Numbered from the stretch's first letter, positions 38,201-45,643 are shown. The stretch is DNA of 64,000 nucleotides from Streptomyces sp. NBRC 110611 (GCF_001590865.1 NZ_BBUY01000002.1:367713-431712); one strand, 5' to 3'. Made by a program: numbers and translations. Notes: generated from the letters alone by a model not told the origin.

Positions 38201-39453
38201 AGCCCAACAAGGGTCCCTCCGCGGCCCAGAAGGCCCGGGCCCGGGAAATCGCACGCCAGCGGGAGGCCGTGAGGCGCATGCAGCAGCAGCTGCGACGGGC
38301 GGAAGCCCGGGCTATCCGCGAGGCTGCCCAACGCGCCAAGCGGGCCAAGGCGAACGCACTGCGCCAGCGGGCGAAGGCCAAGCAGCGCACGGCGAACAGG
38401 GCAGCACCCAAACGCGCGTCGAAGTACCGCTACGTAGCCAAGCAACGGCCCAAGCCGCGCTCCAAGCCCACCTACCGTCCCAGGAACAGGCCGGCGCCGA
38501 AGAAGGCCCGCCCACAGGGCTCCCGCCAGATCAAACGAGAGGTCAAGAACGAGGTCAAACAGCAGGTCAAGGAACAGGTCAGGGAGGCGGTACAGCCGTC
38601 GGGCTGCCCGACCGCCAACAGCTTCGTACCCGGCACGACCGTCCTGATGGCCGACGGCAGCCGTAAACCCATCGAGGACATCAAGACCGGCGACAAGGTC
38701 CTGGCCACCGACCCGGAAACGGGTGAGACCAAGGCCGAGTCCATCGTCGCCACGATCATCGGCAACGGCAGCAAGGAACTCGTCAAGATCACCGTCCGCG
38801 CGGACGGCGACAAGGACGGGGGCCAGGCCTCCAACGGCGCGCTGATAGCCACCGACGGCCACCCCTTCTGGGTCCCGGACCTGAAGAAGTGGGTCGACGC
38901 CGGCGATCTGGAGCCCGGCATGTGGCTCCAGACCAGCTCCGGCACGTGGGTCCAGGTCAGCGCGGTCCGGGCGTGGACGCAGAACGCGACCGTCCACAAC
39001 CTCACTGTTGAGAGCACCCATACTTTTTACGCCGCTACGGGGGCGGGGCAGGGGCTTCTCACCCACAACTGTGGTAGTGGCCCTGTAGAGGTCAGGGTTC
39101 CGGACTGGGCCACCGATAAAGAAGCCAAACAGTTCGCGGCCTATGTGGACGCTGCAAACGATGCGCTGAAGAATGGACACCTCTCACCGACAGGCCGGGT
39201 ATCCACGGCGGGCTCCATCCGCCGGGAAGCCGCGCGTATGGCCGCCAGGGAGCGAAAGCGTGCAGCTGGTGCAGGCGCTCCGTACCAGGGAGTTGCCGGC
39301 CATGCTCCAGATGCAATGTGGCTGGGGCATGGAACACCGCCGACATGGATCGACATGTCCAAGCGGGTCAACAGTAGCCTCTCCGGACAAGGGCAGCGTT
39401 ACCCTGTCGGTTACAAGCCCACTAAATTCGTTCTCATAGGCCGGAGAGGGTAA
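32269..39453 (+). CDS. Secreted RHS-repeat polymorphic toxin with HINT domain and nuclease-like tip
   Basis: A 2394-residue toxin-delivery protein. Residues 1-38 are a signal peptide (ATVAVLFLSLLVPLIGS then AEA). An N-terminal RHS region follows (GSFGTTDLAPSGSWSAGG), then YD repeats that build the RHS shell, and the core motif YDPTTGRFISVDP near 1903. Residues about 1950-2110 are a lysine/arginine-rich linker. A HINT autoprotease runs from Cys2113 (FVPGTTVLMADG) to the THNC at 2265-2268. The last 126 residues are the toxin: GHAPDAMWLG and KRVNSSLSGQG resemble, from memory, the Ntox15/Endo VII-like nuclease tips. It diverges from the FG-GAP gene and its TAA overlaps the immunity gene's ATG by one base. 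Confidence 0.88.
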   Translation: MSTLRDFWSRRQRWRATVAVLFLSLLVPLIGSTSPAEAKQAGPDLPKLQQERPVEGRNFTGRHKAQKNGAGTPWRAPGAELPSGRAQVGFAPAPDTAAERKDRDGHAQAGDLPVSVAPADPPREPAPKRAKRSADTEAPGGSLDGVTVEMLDAKGAAKLGSDGPVIKLTGTADKAENSDEPNDAKAHGKAGEQDGKTNHQQAEQHDGDAPEGGEGGSHDTDAKGPGEAGGAARKGSSPATGRAAPLTQATAISDGQRAPPQKVAAPSQKVDVALDYSPYSQLYGGDWGSRLKLVQLPDCAATDPGRAECTRPTEIESRNDSAKQRLTARVALSASQPMMLAASAGAAGTTGSFGTTDLAPSGSWSAGGMTGGFSWTHPIEAPDAPGGPEPEIQLGYSSQSIDGRTASTNNQASWIGEGWDYHPGFIERRYKSCSQDMGKGANNKTKTGDLCWFADSLILSLDGETNELIKDDKTGTWKLSGDDGARTELKKGAANGDNDGEHWVLTTTDGTQYWFGLNRLPGWSAGKPETNSTLTVPVFGNHPGEPCHADTSDKSGCTQAYRWNLDYVVDPHGDAMSLWWAKDTNHYGQLGKADKPVRYDRAGYLTRIDYGQRAESLFSAKAAARVHFTTAERCLPSKDFDCAGNKLTKENAKHWPDVPFDLKCDAGAKCTNKLSPSFWSTKRLTKITTEALVGDAYVKADSWELKHQFPRTDGTSPALWLAAITHTGHTGGKDTVMPPVTFRGEMMDNRVDGFDGLEPFSRYRIHAVDTEHGSTVGVTYSPRECSAMPDNKKLPASPHDNGMRCYPSFWTPEWADKPLQDWFHKYVVTEIREEDNVTDALPKVTSYQYLGSPAWAYDDSELTEDKHRTWSQYRGYGKVRTYTGREGDGKRAMTEELYFRGMHGDHLPDGKKRTAQVVDSEGGKADDLPQYAGRPREQVTYLDEGGQVESATKLTPTSRLVATRNRTGTTPAQAWDVNPHSTEERARQSDGTWLRTKETTSYDEYGQPTRTHDLGDITDPDDDACTTLTYARNTDKWILELESQEKTVTGACDATGGEVVSDTRTFYDGKPFGAAPEKGDITSVEEMTGDGKGYQVAERTEYDVHGRPTAGWDVDGNKTTTAYTPAKGANPTKTVVTNPLGHTETTSADPALGVVTSVVDTNGRRTDAEHDGLGRVVKFWDITRDKAKDSPSAELSYDISKTSPSTVTVRTLKDNGSYATGIEIYDGLLRERQTQDDAVGGERLISDVFHDTHGRAVKQNSSYFSEGAPSRTLLVVGDNKVPHQSVTAYDGLGRPVQQTTRRYGDDQHTTTAEHHGERTTIVPSQGGTVSTAFTDSEGRTTKLREYLNAERSKWNDTSYAYNRKGQLTKVTDPDGNDWTFEYDARGRQIKATDPDAGTTTTTYDKDDRPVTVTDARGKKVSATYDALDRPTSLREGGPDGPKLAEWTYDSLLKGLPAASVRHHGGKEYRSEVTGYNQAYQPTGSQIVIPDSEGKLAGTYAYEHGYTKGTGLPLWTKAPAVGPLKKELLATRYNSDDLPTGLGGLSVYASNLQYSASGELLRSEAGEFGKKVYTTSFYDEHTRQLTRTVHDRDSKDTKNSRIDDTNYTYDPVGNITRIARIPGASMPDGGRPDTQCFTYDALRRMTGAWTATDACAKVPSKENVGGPQPYWHSYGYDAVGNRTKLVEHDTSGNIANDITRTYSYPGKGKDQPRTLTKAESKGPQGTSASTYAYDAAGNMTLRQVGGSIQKLSYDAEGNLAKITEGDKTTENLYDADGERLIHRAADGSTTLYLGDTELTADKDGKLTTTRHYQHPDGAVTVRTVEDGDGTYGKGTLHLQLTDHHGSGTTQVGLGQEGLPVERRLLTPFGTNRGAKPGTWAGNRGFVAGREDEHTGLTQLGAREYDPTTGRFISVDPLIDFGNPQQMNPYAYANNAPVTESDPDGLIWGLVFRVGGKIASKLFKGGKKGVSKGSKGKSAKPNKGPSAAQKARAREIARQREAVRRMQQQLRRAEARAIREAAQRAKRAKANALRQRAKAKQRTANRAAPKRASKYRYVAKQRPKPRSKPTYRPRNRPAPKKARPQGSRQIKREVKNEVKQQVKEQVREAVQPSGCPTANSFVPGTTVLMADGSRKPIEDIKTGDKVLATDPETGETKAESIVATIIGNGSKELVKITVRADGDKDGGQASNGALIATDGHPFWVPDLKKWVDAGDLEPGMWLQTSSGTWVQVSAVRAWTQNATVHNLTVESTHTFYAATGAGQGLLTHNCGSGPVEVRVPDWATDKEAKQFAAYVDAANDALKNGHLSPTGRVSTAGSIRREAARMAARERKRAAGAGAPYQGVAGHAPDAMWLGHGTPPTWIDMSKRVNSSLSGQGQRYPVGYKPTKFVLIGRRG

Positions 39454-39971
39454 TGACCGACTGGACTGTCGAGTTGACCAGGATGTCGGCTGCCAAGCAG
39501 CTGCTCCGCGAGAACGACACCGAAAGCCTGTGGAGGCATGAAGCACCCAGGACACCAGCAACCCCGGAACGCCTACAAGCAGTAGAGCGGAGCATCGGCC
39601 GCACACTTGACAGCGACTACGCCTCCTTCCTGCTGCAGGCTGACGGCTGGCCGGCAATCCTGCAGGACATCGATCTGTTCGGCACGGGCGAACTGCTGGG
39701 GTCACAGGTTTTCAGCGAGGCACGAGAACTGATGGAAACCCTGGAACCGGAGGTACTCGAAACCTCGAACATCACTCCAGAATCGGCTCTACCGATTGGC
39801 GCTTCAAGAACCGGTATTGATATGTTCCTGATGCCGCAGGCGGCCAGCGGAAATCCAGCACCTGTGATCTGGATCGCCGGATACGAGGTCGAACGGTACC
39901 GGACGTTCTCCGACTTCTTCAGAGGAATGATCGACCACAATCTCGAAGAAGTGAACGACCTCCGGACATAA
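39453..39971 (+). CDS. SUKH (SMI1/KNR4) family immunity protein
   Basis: A 172-residue protein with the SUKH signature: RLQAVERSIGRTLDSDYASFL, then QADGWPAI, a hydrophobic core including DIDLFGTGELLG, and a C-terminal SDFFRGMIDHNL. SUKH proteins are the commonest immunity proteins beside nuclease-tipped toxins. The ATG shares its first base with the last of the RHS stop (TAATG), so translation is coupled and the toxin is made together with its antidote. Specificity for this tip is inferred from position. Confidence 0.85.
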   Translation: MTDWTVELTRMSAAKQLLRENDTESLWRHEAPRTPATPERLQAVERSIGRTLDSDYASFLLQADGWPAILQDIDLFGTGELLGSQVFSEARELMETLEPEVLETSNITPESALPIGASRTGIDMFLMPQAASGNPAPVIWIAGYEVERYRTFSDFFRGMIDHNLEEVNDLRT

Positions 39972-40062
39972 CCATCGCGGCCTGGAAGCGGCTGCGCGAG
40001 CAGCCATAACGCACGAGCCGCAGGTGCCGTCAGCAACACCCCTGGTGCCTGAGGCCGCACAC

Positions 40063-40102
40063 GCGAGGCGCGGTGTCCAACAAACCGGATACCGCGCCTC
40101 GC
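40063..40102 (+). terminator. Terminator after the toxin/immunity pair
   Basis: GCGAGGCGCGGT (40063-40074) and ACCGCGCCTCGC (40091-40102) are perfect inverted repeats with a 16-base loop, about 90 bases beyond the SUKH gene. Confidence 0.65.
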
Positions 40103-40254
40103 CCCCTCGGCCGCGCCATTGCCCCGAGCGGCCCCAGCACACACCGAGGTCGCCGTGGTGGAAAGTCCTGCACCCCGGTAACAGCGGAGGCTATGCCGAA
40201 TAGGCAATCCCGAACGATGCACCGCCCAACAGGACAAGGAGGTAAGGAGCTGTC

Positions 40255-40677
40255 GTGAGCTACCATGCGACCGATCTCATGGGTGAGTCCATTGACGAGC
40301 CCGATGAAAGCCAGATCCGCGCCCTCGTTCAGAGCCTGTCGCAGGCCGATGACGAACACCCGGATGTGTCGTTGAACCACGAATCCGGATGGTCGTTGAG
40401 CGCCTTCCGGGACGGGCTCGTCATCTGGGAGAACGTCGAGGACGAAGACGCCGACGAACCAGGTGAGCTGGAAGGACTGAGCCAGGACGAGATCGTCCAG
40501 CTCTTCCTCCGCCTCGCTCGGGGCGACATCGCAGGCATCAACGAGCTCGCCTGGCAGCGCGACCAACCAGGCACTTCACAGCGGTCACCGGTGCGGTGGA
40601 ATTCTGTTCCGCCGCACCGGTCTTCCTCGGCTGTCCAGGCCACCCTCACGGACAGCAGGCCAACTGCGGCGCGCTGA
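40255..40677 (+). CDS. Second immunity-like protein, probably with a foreign C-terminus
   Basis: GTG 40255 opens a 140-codon frame after AAGGAGG and GGAG. The first 105 residues look like a compact immunity protein: ESQIRALVQSLSQADDEHPD, VSLNHESGWSLSAFRDG, ENVEDEDADEPGELEG, IVQLFLRLARGDIAGINELA. The remaining 35 residues are Ser/Pro/Arg-rich and are read straight through a terminator hairpin at 40587-40621. The natural stop was therefore probably lost by recombination and the tail is fortuitous. No matching toxin tip precedes it. Orphan immunity genes of this kind accumulate behind RHS loci and may protect against kin toxins. Confidence 0.65.
   Translation: MSYHATDLMGESIDEPDESQIRALVQSLSQADDEHPDVSLNHESGWSLSAFRDGLVIWENVEDEDADEPGELEGLSQDEIVQLFLRLARGDIAGINELAWQRDQPGTSQRSPVRWNSVPPHRSSSAVQATLTDSRPTAAR
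40587..40621 (+). terminator. Hairpin, copy 1 of a repeated terminator
   Basis: ACCGGTGCGGTGGAA (40587-40601) pairs with TTCCGCCGCACCGGT (40607-40621), one G:T pair. A near-identical hairpin lies at 41321-41355; similarity continues past it (TCCTCGGCTGTCCAGGCCACC against TCCTGTGGCTCACAGGCCACC). Confidence 0.75.
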
Positions 40678-40970
40678 TCGCCACCGACGGCCACCTCTTC
40701 TGGGTCCCGGACCTGAAGAAGTGGGGCGACGCGGGCGAAGAGTCCGTGGATCTCGACGTCCAAGTTGCCCTCGATCGCGTTCGGCAAGTACAAAAGGGAA
40801 ATGGCGTGGTAGCCATTGGCCTCCGGCTCATCAACTCCCTTGCGGCGGATGTCTCGGGCAGCCCCTTCCACAGCAGGCGGCACAATGCATGGGCCCGGAA
40901 GGATCAGGAAGTCCTCATCTTCCAGAGCATTCCGGCACGGGCCATCACACGTCACGGGCAAGGAGGCTGA
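40650..40970 (+). pseudogene. Orphan toxin tip fused to a HINT fragment
   Basis: Codons 40650-40740 encode GALIATDGHLFWVPDLKKW, nearly identical to HINT residues of the RHS protein (DNA about 38827-38910). The frame continues about 75 codons into an unrelated tail ending EVLIFQSIPARAITRHGQGG and stops two bases before an immunity-like gene. No start codon or ribosome site serves it, so it is silent as it stands. This is the arrangement of orphan RHS tips, which can replace the tip of the full gene by recombination through the shared HINT sequence. The tail has no family I can name. Confidence 0.65.
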
Positions 40971-40972
40971 TA

Positions 40973-41275
40973 ATGAACAACGAACTCATGCACGCGCTCG
41001 ACGAGGCATGGGATCCCGATACGGGATTCCTTGGTAAACTGCGGGACGGCATCTTCGACCGAGCCGCCGGCGCGGAGTACGTACAACTCCTCGGACGAGT
41101 AGCCCCGTTCGACGGCATGGTGGACAGCGAGTTGGTACGACTCATCTGGTTCGCGCCCATGTTCACCGAGTGGCAGATCGACCGCGCGGCCAGGACCGAA
41201 GAGGAGAAACTGGAACTCTCCCGGATCTCAGACAGAATCCAGGAGAAGGTCATGGAGATCATCGGCGTCCCGTAA
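40973..41275 (+). CDS. Small immunity candidate paired with the orphan tip
   Basis: A 100-residue acidic, probably helical protein (ALDEAWDPDTGFLGKLRDGI, LIWFAPMFTEWQIDRAARTE). ATG 40973 has an excellent AAGGAGG six bases upstream, lying within the last codons of the orphan tip. It is followed by the hairpin at 41321-41355. I do not recognise the family; the immunity role rests on position, size and composition. It retains its own translation signals although the tip before it has none, as expected if it still protects against sister cells. Confidence 0.6.
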   Translation: MNNELMHALDEAWDPDTGFLGKLRDGIFDRAAGAEYVQLLGRVAPFDGMVDSELVRLIWFAPMFTEWQIDRAARTEEEKLELSRISDRIQEKVMEIIGVP

Positions 41276-41320
41276 GAGTCGCCTGGGTATCTCCCCAAGG
41301 AGAGTTCGCCCCTCCCTCAC

Positions 41321-41355
41321 ACCGGTGCGGCGGAATTTGGTTCCGCCGCACCGGT
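41321..41355 (+). terminator. Hairpin, copy 2 of the repeated terminator
   Basis: ACCGGTGCGGCGGAA (41321-41335) pairs perfectly with TTCCGCCGCACCGGT (41341-41355) around five bases. It ends the immunity gene at 40973-41275. Confidence 0.8.
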
Positions 41356-41414
41356 TTCCTGTGGCTCACAGGCCACCTTCACCCAGAAATTCCACATTCC
41401 GTAAGGGGCATATC

Positions 41415-41828
41415 GTGCGCCGTGCAACGAAGATCGTTTCAATCACCGCTGCCGCCGGACTGGCGGCAACCTGGCTCACCGGTTGCGCCGGCGACGTCAA
41501 GAGCGAATTCGACAAGCTGGACGCCAAGGAGTTCGAGGTCGTCTACGAGGTGACCGGCAGCGGCGTGCAGACCATCACCTACGAGGAGGGCGGCAAGGGC
41601 GAACTCTCCTCGAAGTCGGTCGATGACCCGAAGGTGCCGTGGAAGAAGGAGATCACCATGACGGGCGTGGCCACCTCGCCCAATGTCAGCCTCATCCTGG
41701 GCGAGAAGGGCGGCCAGGCGGACTGCGTGATCACCATCAACGGCAAGGAGGCCAAGCGCGCCACCGCCAAGGGTGGGTTCGGCACGGCCAGTTGCGTGGC
41801 CGCTTCCCCGGCCGGAACCTCCTCGTGA
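41415..41828 (+). CDS. MmpS-like lipoprotein
   Basis: A 137-residue lipoprotein. Residues 1-24 form a lipoprotein signal (ITAAAGLAATWLTGC, lipid-bearing Cys24). The rest is a small beta-sandwich with the MmpS-family look: VVYEVTGSG, TITYEEGGKG, VPWKKEITMTG, ADCVITINGK, ASCVA. MmpS proteins in mycobacteria assist membrane transporters, but Streptomyces members usually have no MmpL partner, and none is here. GTG 41415 follows AAGGGG. The stop overlaps the next gene's GTG (GTGA), so the two are coupled. Confidence 0.8.
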   Translation: MRRATKIVSITAAAGLAATWLTGCAGDVKSEFDKLDAKEFEVVYEVTGSGVQTITYEEGGKGELSSKSVDDPKVPWKKEITMTGVATSPNVSLILGEKGGQADCVITINGKEAKRATAKGGFGTASCVAASPAGTSS

Positions 41829-42640
41829 CCACCGCGGAGACCGGCAATAGGACGGTGGGAGTGACGGACGCCGAGCCGGCCGTCACTCCCACCGACGGAC
41901 CCAGCGCGCGTGAGCGGATGCGGGCCGAGCGCGCGGCGTCGGCCAAGCGGGCCCGGCTGCGCAAGCGCGGCCTGCTGGCCGGGGCCATCGTCGCCCTCGC
42001 CGCCGCGGGCGCGGTCTACTTCACCGACCGGGCGCCGGAGGACGAGGCCGAAGGGAAGCCACTGATCGTGCCCGCCAACACCGCTGGGGAGCAGCGGACT
42101 TCGATCGTCTACGGCAAGCCGGATGCCCCGCACACCCTGACCGTGCGCACGGCGCTGAACTGCCGGAGCTGCCGCAAGGCGGAGCGGTCCTTGGGCCCGG
42201 CCATGCGCCAGCTCGCGGACCAGGGCACGTACAAGATCGAATACCGACTTGCCGCCTCCCCCGACGGCGCCGTCGGCGACAAGCAGGACCGGCACGCCCT
42301 CAACGCCCTCGGCGCGGCCGCCAACACGGACGTCGGAAAGTTCGCGCAGTACCTCGGGGCGCTGCTCATCGGGGACGACAGCGCGGCCTCGGACGAAGGC
42401 CTGCTGCACCTCGCCGGCCGGGTCGACGGATTGCGTACCCCCGCCTTCGACCGGACCGTACGAGAGCTGACCTATCTCCCCTGGGTGAACAAGGTCATCC
42501 GCACCCACGACACCAAGACGCCCGGCTTCCCCTCCCTCGCCCTCGACGGCGCCCCGCTCCCTCTCGACGCGGACAACGGGCAGCTCATCGACGAGCAGCG
42601 ATTCCACCGGCTGGTACGCGAACGACTCTCTGTCTCTTGA
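41825..42640 (+). CDS. Membrane-anchored DsbA-like thioredoxin-fold protein
   Basis: A 271-residue protein with a basic cytoplasmic start, one membrane segment (about 49-66, GLLAGAIVALAAAGAVYF) and an extracellular thioredoxin-fold domain. The active site is CRSC (Cys113, Cys116), after TVRTALN, as in DsbA-like oxidoreductases that make or shuffle disulphides of secreted proteins. A helical insert and a PGFPSLALDG stretch (the cis-proline region) complete the fold. It is translationally coupled to the MmpS-like lipoprotein. A role in folding locally secreted proteins is possible but unproven. Confidence 0.82.
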   Translation: MTTAETGNRTVGVTDAEPAVTPTDGPSARERMRAERAASAKRARLRKRGLLAGAIVALAAAGAVYFTDRAPEDEAEGKPLIVPANTAGEQRTSIVYGKPDAPHTLTVRTALNCRSCRKAERSLGPAMRQLADQGTYKIEYRLAASPDGAVGDKQDRHALNALGAAANTDVGKFAQYLGALLIGDDSAASDEGLLHLAGRVDGLRTPAFDRTVRELTYLPWVNKVIRTHDTKTPGFPSLALDGAPLPLDADNGQLIDEQRFHRLVRERLSVS

Positions 42641-42876
42641 TCGTTCTTGGGCGTCATCGTGCCCCGAGGACTGGACCTCCAGGTTCCACCCGACGTGCGA
42701 CGTTCAGAAACCACAGTAACGGGGTACAGGGCGCAGTCGATCCGGCGTCGTCGTTCGAGCAGGCTGGGGAAGAGACTGCCGGTGCGGACCTTGAGGATCG
42801 CCAGGTCCAGATCCCCGGCCTGCGTGGGCAGCGTCTTCCCACGGTGGCCGTTACGGAGGTTGGTACGGGTCTCGGT

Positions 42877-43947
42877 GTGCTCGAAGGCCGCTTCCTCGGC
42901 GGCCGGCCACCCTACGGCTACCGGATCGTCGACGCCGGACCGCACCGGAACCCAGCCAAGGCAGCCGACGGCAGGCGCCTTCACCGGCTCGAAATCGATC
43001 TCGTCGCCGCTCCAATCGTCCAGCGCATCTTCAGGCAGTATGTCGAGGGCCGTGGCTTCTACGCCATCGCCGAAGGGCTGACCGCCGACGGCATCCGGTG
43101 CCCGTCCGCACATGACCCGGCGCGTAACCGGCACCGGGAAGGCCTCACCTGGACCAAGGCAGCGGTCCGCACCATGCTCGTCACCCCCGCTACACCGGCC
43201 ACCAGGTCTGGAACAAGCAACGCAAACAGGAAATCCCCCTCGACGTCGACGACGTCGCGCTCGGCTACGAGACCCGGATGCGATGGAAACGGCTCCGACC
43301 CATGGATACAGTCCAAGGAAATCGTCCACCCGCCCGTCATCGACCGCGCCGACTTCCACCGCGTCCAGGAAGTGATGACCGCGCGCGGCACCAGCCGCCG
43401 CATCACCAAGGAATGCCGGGGCCGCTGCCACAACTACCAGCTGCAGGGACTGGTCGACTGCGGGCTCTGCCAGCGCGTCACGGGCACGCAGTGGTCGCAC
43501 GAGACGGCCTACCACCGGTGCCGCCTTCCCCTCGAGTACGCGCTGGCCAACAAGATCGCCCATCCCCGCAACATCCTGTTCCGCGAGCAGGACGTCGTAC
43601 CGCGGCTCGACCGCTGGATCTCTCTGCAGTTCGCCCCCGGCCACAAGGCCGCCACGATCGAGCGGATGCATCAGACCCAGCTGAAGCGCGCACAGACGGC
43701 CGACCTCCGCTACTGCGACGCCAAGCCCGCCCTGCTCCCCCGCACCCGAATCGCCGAGCTCGTCGAAGCAGCAGGCGACACGGCAGACGTGCTGCGCACC
43801 GCCGCGAACGGGAAGAAGAACCGGTTGTACCGGGCGCTGGGGCTGCGTATGACACACCAGCCCGCGAAACGCGTCATGCGGGTCGAGATTGCTCCCGACC
43901 CGCATGACGCTGGTCAGTGGAAAGTGTCCGAGGTCCGAGTTGAACCT
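42877..43947 (+). pseudogene. Decayed large serine recombinase
   Basis: Recombinase and zinc-ribbon regions of a large serine recombinase survive: FLGGRPPYGYRIVDAGPH, ADGRRLHRLE, YAIAEGLTADGI, PSAHDPARNRH, then VDCGLCQR and a C-terminal LGLRMTH. The catalytic resolvase domain with its serine is missing. A frameshift near 43186 is undone near 43310; in between the proper sequence (RYTGHQVWNKQRKQEI) is in another frame, so the continuous open frame is misleading. Such enzymes move integrative elements or phages, so this marks an old insertion event. Confidence 0.75.
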
Positions 43948-44290
43948 TGCACACATGCCGGTGATGCGGGGCGAATTGTGGCTGCCGTAGCCGCGGTCTC
44001 GGATCCTCGGAACGAGCCACAAACACCAGACCTTCTGCGGCCTGGGAAACACGCCGATTGTGAGGAGGTCAGCGTGTCTGCCGAAACGCGAGTCAGCTGA
44101 CTTCCGATCACTGGTGCGGCGTCGCAGCCCGGGATAGCCGATACGGCCGTTGTCGAGAGGCGCAAACCCTTGTTCGGCATAGGGTTGCCATTGTGGGTAG
44201 GTCGGCCTCTGCCCGCGCTTGTCGTGCACAGACCATCGAGGGATTGCTGCGTCAGCTTGGGTCGTGGGGCGCATGCAGCTGCAGTCCGTC
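43948..44290. other. Non-coding gap between recombinase and peptidase remnants
   Basis: About 340 bases with no supported gene, between two decayed genes. No terminal repeats or att-like sequence were recognised. Confidence 0.4.
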
Positions 44291-45094
44291 TCACAATGGT
44301 AGACCCGACTGCCATACGGCGAAGGACAGTTGGTCTACCGACAGCTCGATGGCGCGGCTCATGGCGCGTGCTCCGTGACCGACGTCGGGCTCGACTCGCA
44401 GGAGCGTAAGCCCCCGCCCATCATCGGCAGGCGCGGGACCGACGGCGTGCTGAAGAGCCGCGCACATCTTGCGTGCGTGGAGTGGATCCACGATGCCGTC
44501 GCCTTCGGAGACCGTGAAGAGGACGGCTGGGTAGTCCACCCCCTCTCTGACGTGGTGGTAAGGCGAGTAACCGAGCAGCCAGCCGAGTTCTTCAGGGGCT
44601 GACGCTGAGCCGTACTCGGAGGTCCAGGACGCGCCGAGGCCGGAGTTCTCGTAGCGCACCATGTCCAGGACCGGTCCCGCGCACAGAACCGCTCGGTAGC
44701 GGTCGGGGCACTGCGTCAGTGCGGCACCGACCAGCAGCCCGCCGTTCGACTCGCCACGGATCACCAGTTGGGACGGCGTGGTCCACCCCTCCTGGCACAG
44801 AGCTGCTGCTGCGGCGTGGAGATCGTCGATCGACTTCTGCTTGTGAGCGCGTGCGCCCGCACTGTGCCAGTCAGCCCCTTCCTCACCCCCACCCCTCACA
44901 TGGGCCACCGCATAGACACCGCCCGCCTCAACCCACGCGACAACCTCTGGCTGGTACAAGGGTTTGTAGGTCAGGCCGAACCCGCCGTATACGTAGAGGA
45001 GGGTGGGGCGGGGATGCCGAGTCGTGTCGTGCGGCGCGAGAACCGTGATCCGCACCGGCGTGCCGTCCGCTGAGGCGCAGACGGTGTGCAGCAT
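44291..45094 (-). pseudogene. Truncated prolyl oligopeptidase (catalytic domain only)
   Basis: A 267-codon frame covering only the C-terminal alpha/beta-hydrolase domain of an S9A prolyl oligopeptidase. The nucleophile serine is in RGESNGG (usually GGSNGG), the acid in DGIVDP, the histidine in DVGHGA. The N-terminal beta-propeller, about 400 residues in full proteins, is missing; the frame begins MLHTVCASADGTPVRI, where the catalytic domain starts. No ribosome site precedes ATG 45094. The triad is intact, so a functional mini-peptidase cannot be fully excluded, but truncation beside a dead recombinase is more likely. Confidence 0.65.
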
Positions 45095-45115
45095 GGTGCC
45101 GGGGGCAGGGCTCGG

Positions 45116-45643
45116 TCAGACACTTCTGCGGCCTCTCCCGAGCCAGAAGCCCGAAGCGACACAGGCCCCGGCAGCAACGGCGAGCGTTAGCACCTTGTGC
45201 TTGTTGTGGACCAGCCCAGCCGCACTGGTTAGCACTGGAACCCTCTTCACTCGCACGTCAAAGGTGTCGCCGCCGTGGGTTGGATGGTCGTCCGCCGTGG
45301 CAGGCGGTGACATGGTCGACTCCGGAGACGCGGTTGACTTCGGAAGAAAGTCACCATCGCTGTCTTCGGAAATCGCGTGAAGCGCGGCGTTGGTCTCCTT
45401 CCAGCGCCTACGCCAGGAGATAGTGTCGCCCCCACAGGCACTGACGTAGGCCAGGGTAACTTCCAGGCTGGGGAGGCTGATCCCGCGGGCAGCCTCCGAG
45501 AGCGTGGTCCCCGAGTAATTGGCCCGACTTGCCAGTAACCGGTAGGAAGGATTCCCTACCGACTTTCTCAGCGTCCGTAACTCGTAGGCAAAACTCTGCA
45601 ATGGCCCATCGGCCGGATTTATACGCGTCTCTGGCCTTCCCAT
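45116..45643 (-). CDS. Helix-turn-helix protein with one C-terminal membrane segment
   Basis: A 175-residue protein. Residues about 10-75 are an XRE-like helix-turn-helix of the actinobacterial type beginning RINPADGPLQSFAYELRTLR, with SRANYSGTTLSEAARG as the recognition part. An acidic linker leads to one membrane helix near the C-terminus (VLTLAVAAGACVASGFWLG). Relatives often continue into extracellular or signalling domains, so this may be a shortened form. ATG 45643 follows GAGGGGAAA; the first ten codons of the longer frame look spurious. Signal-dependent DNA binding at the membrane is inferred. Confidence 0.75.
   Translation of the reverse strand: MGRPETRINPADGPLQSFAYELRTLRKSVGNPSYRLLASRANYSGTTLSEAARGISLPSLEVTLAYVSACGGDTISWRRRWKETNAALHAISEDSDGDFLPKSTASPESTMSPPATADDHPTHGGDTFDVRVKRVPVLTSAAGLVHNKHKVLTLAVAAGACVASGFWLGRGRRSV

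Noticed and set aside
35116..39180. Leftward 1354-codon frame opposite the RHS gene
   Set aside because: Shadow of the RHS coding strand; composition dominated by Gly, Val, Leu and Ala with no recognisable domain.
32269..39453. Tc/ABC insecticidal toxin complex
   Set aside because: The protein has RHS repeats but no TcB/SpvB fusion and no TcA-like channel gene nearby; the HINT and immunity arrangement fits polymorphic toxins.
42637..44100. Intact 487-residue recombinase gene
   Set aside because: The catalytic domain is absent and a pair of frameshifts corrupts the centre.
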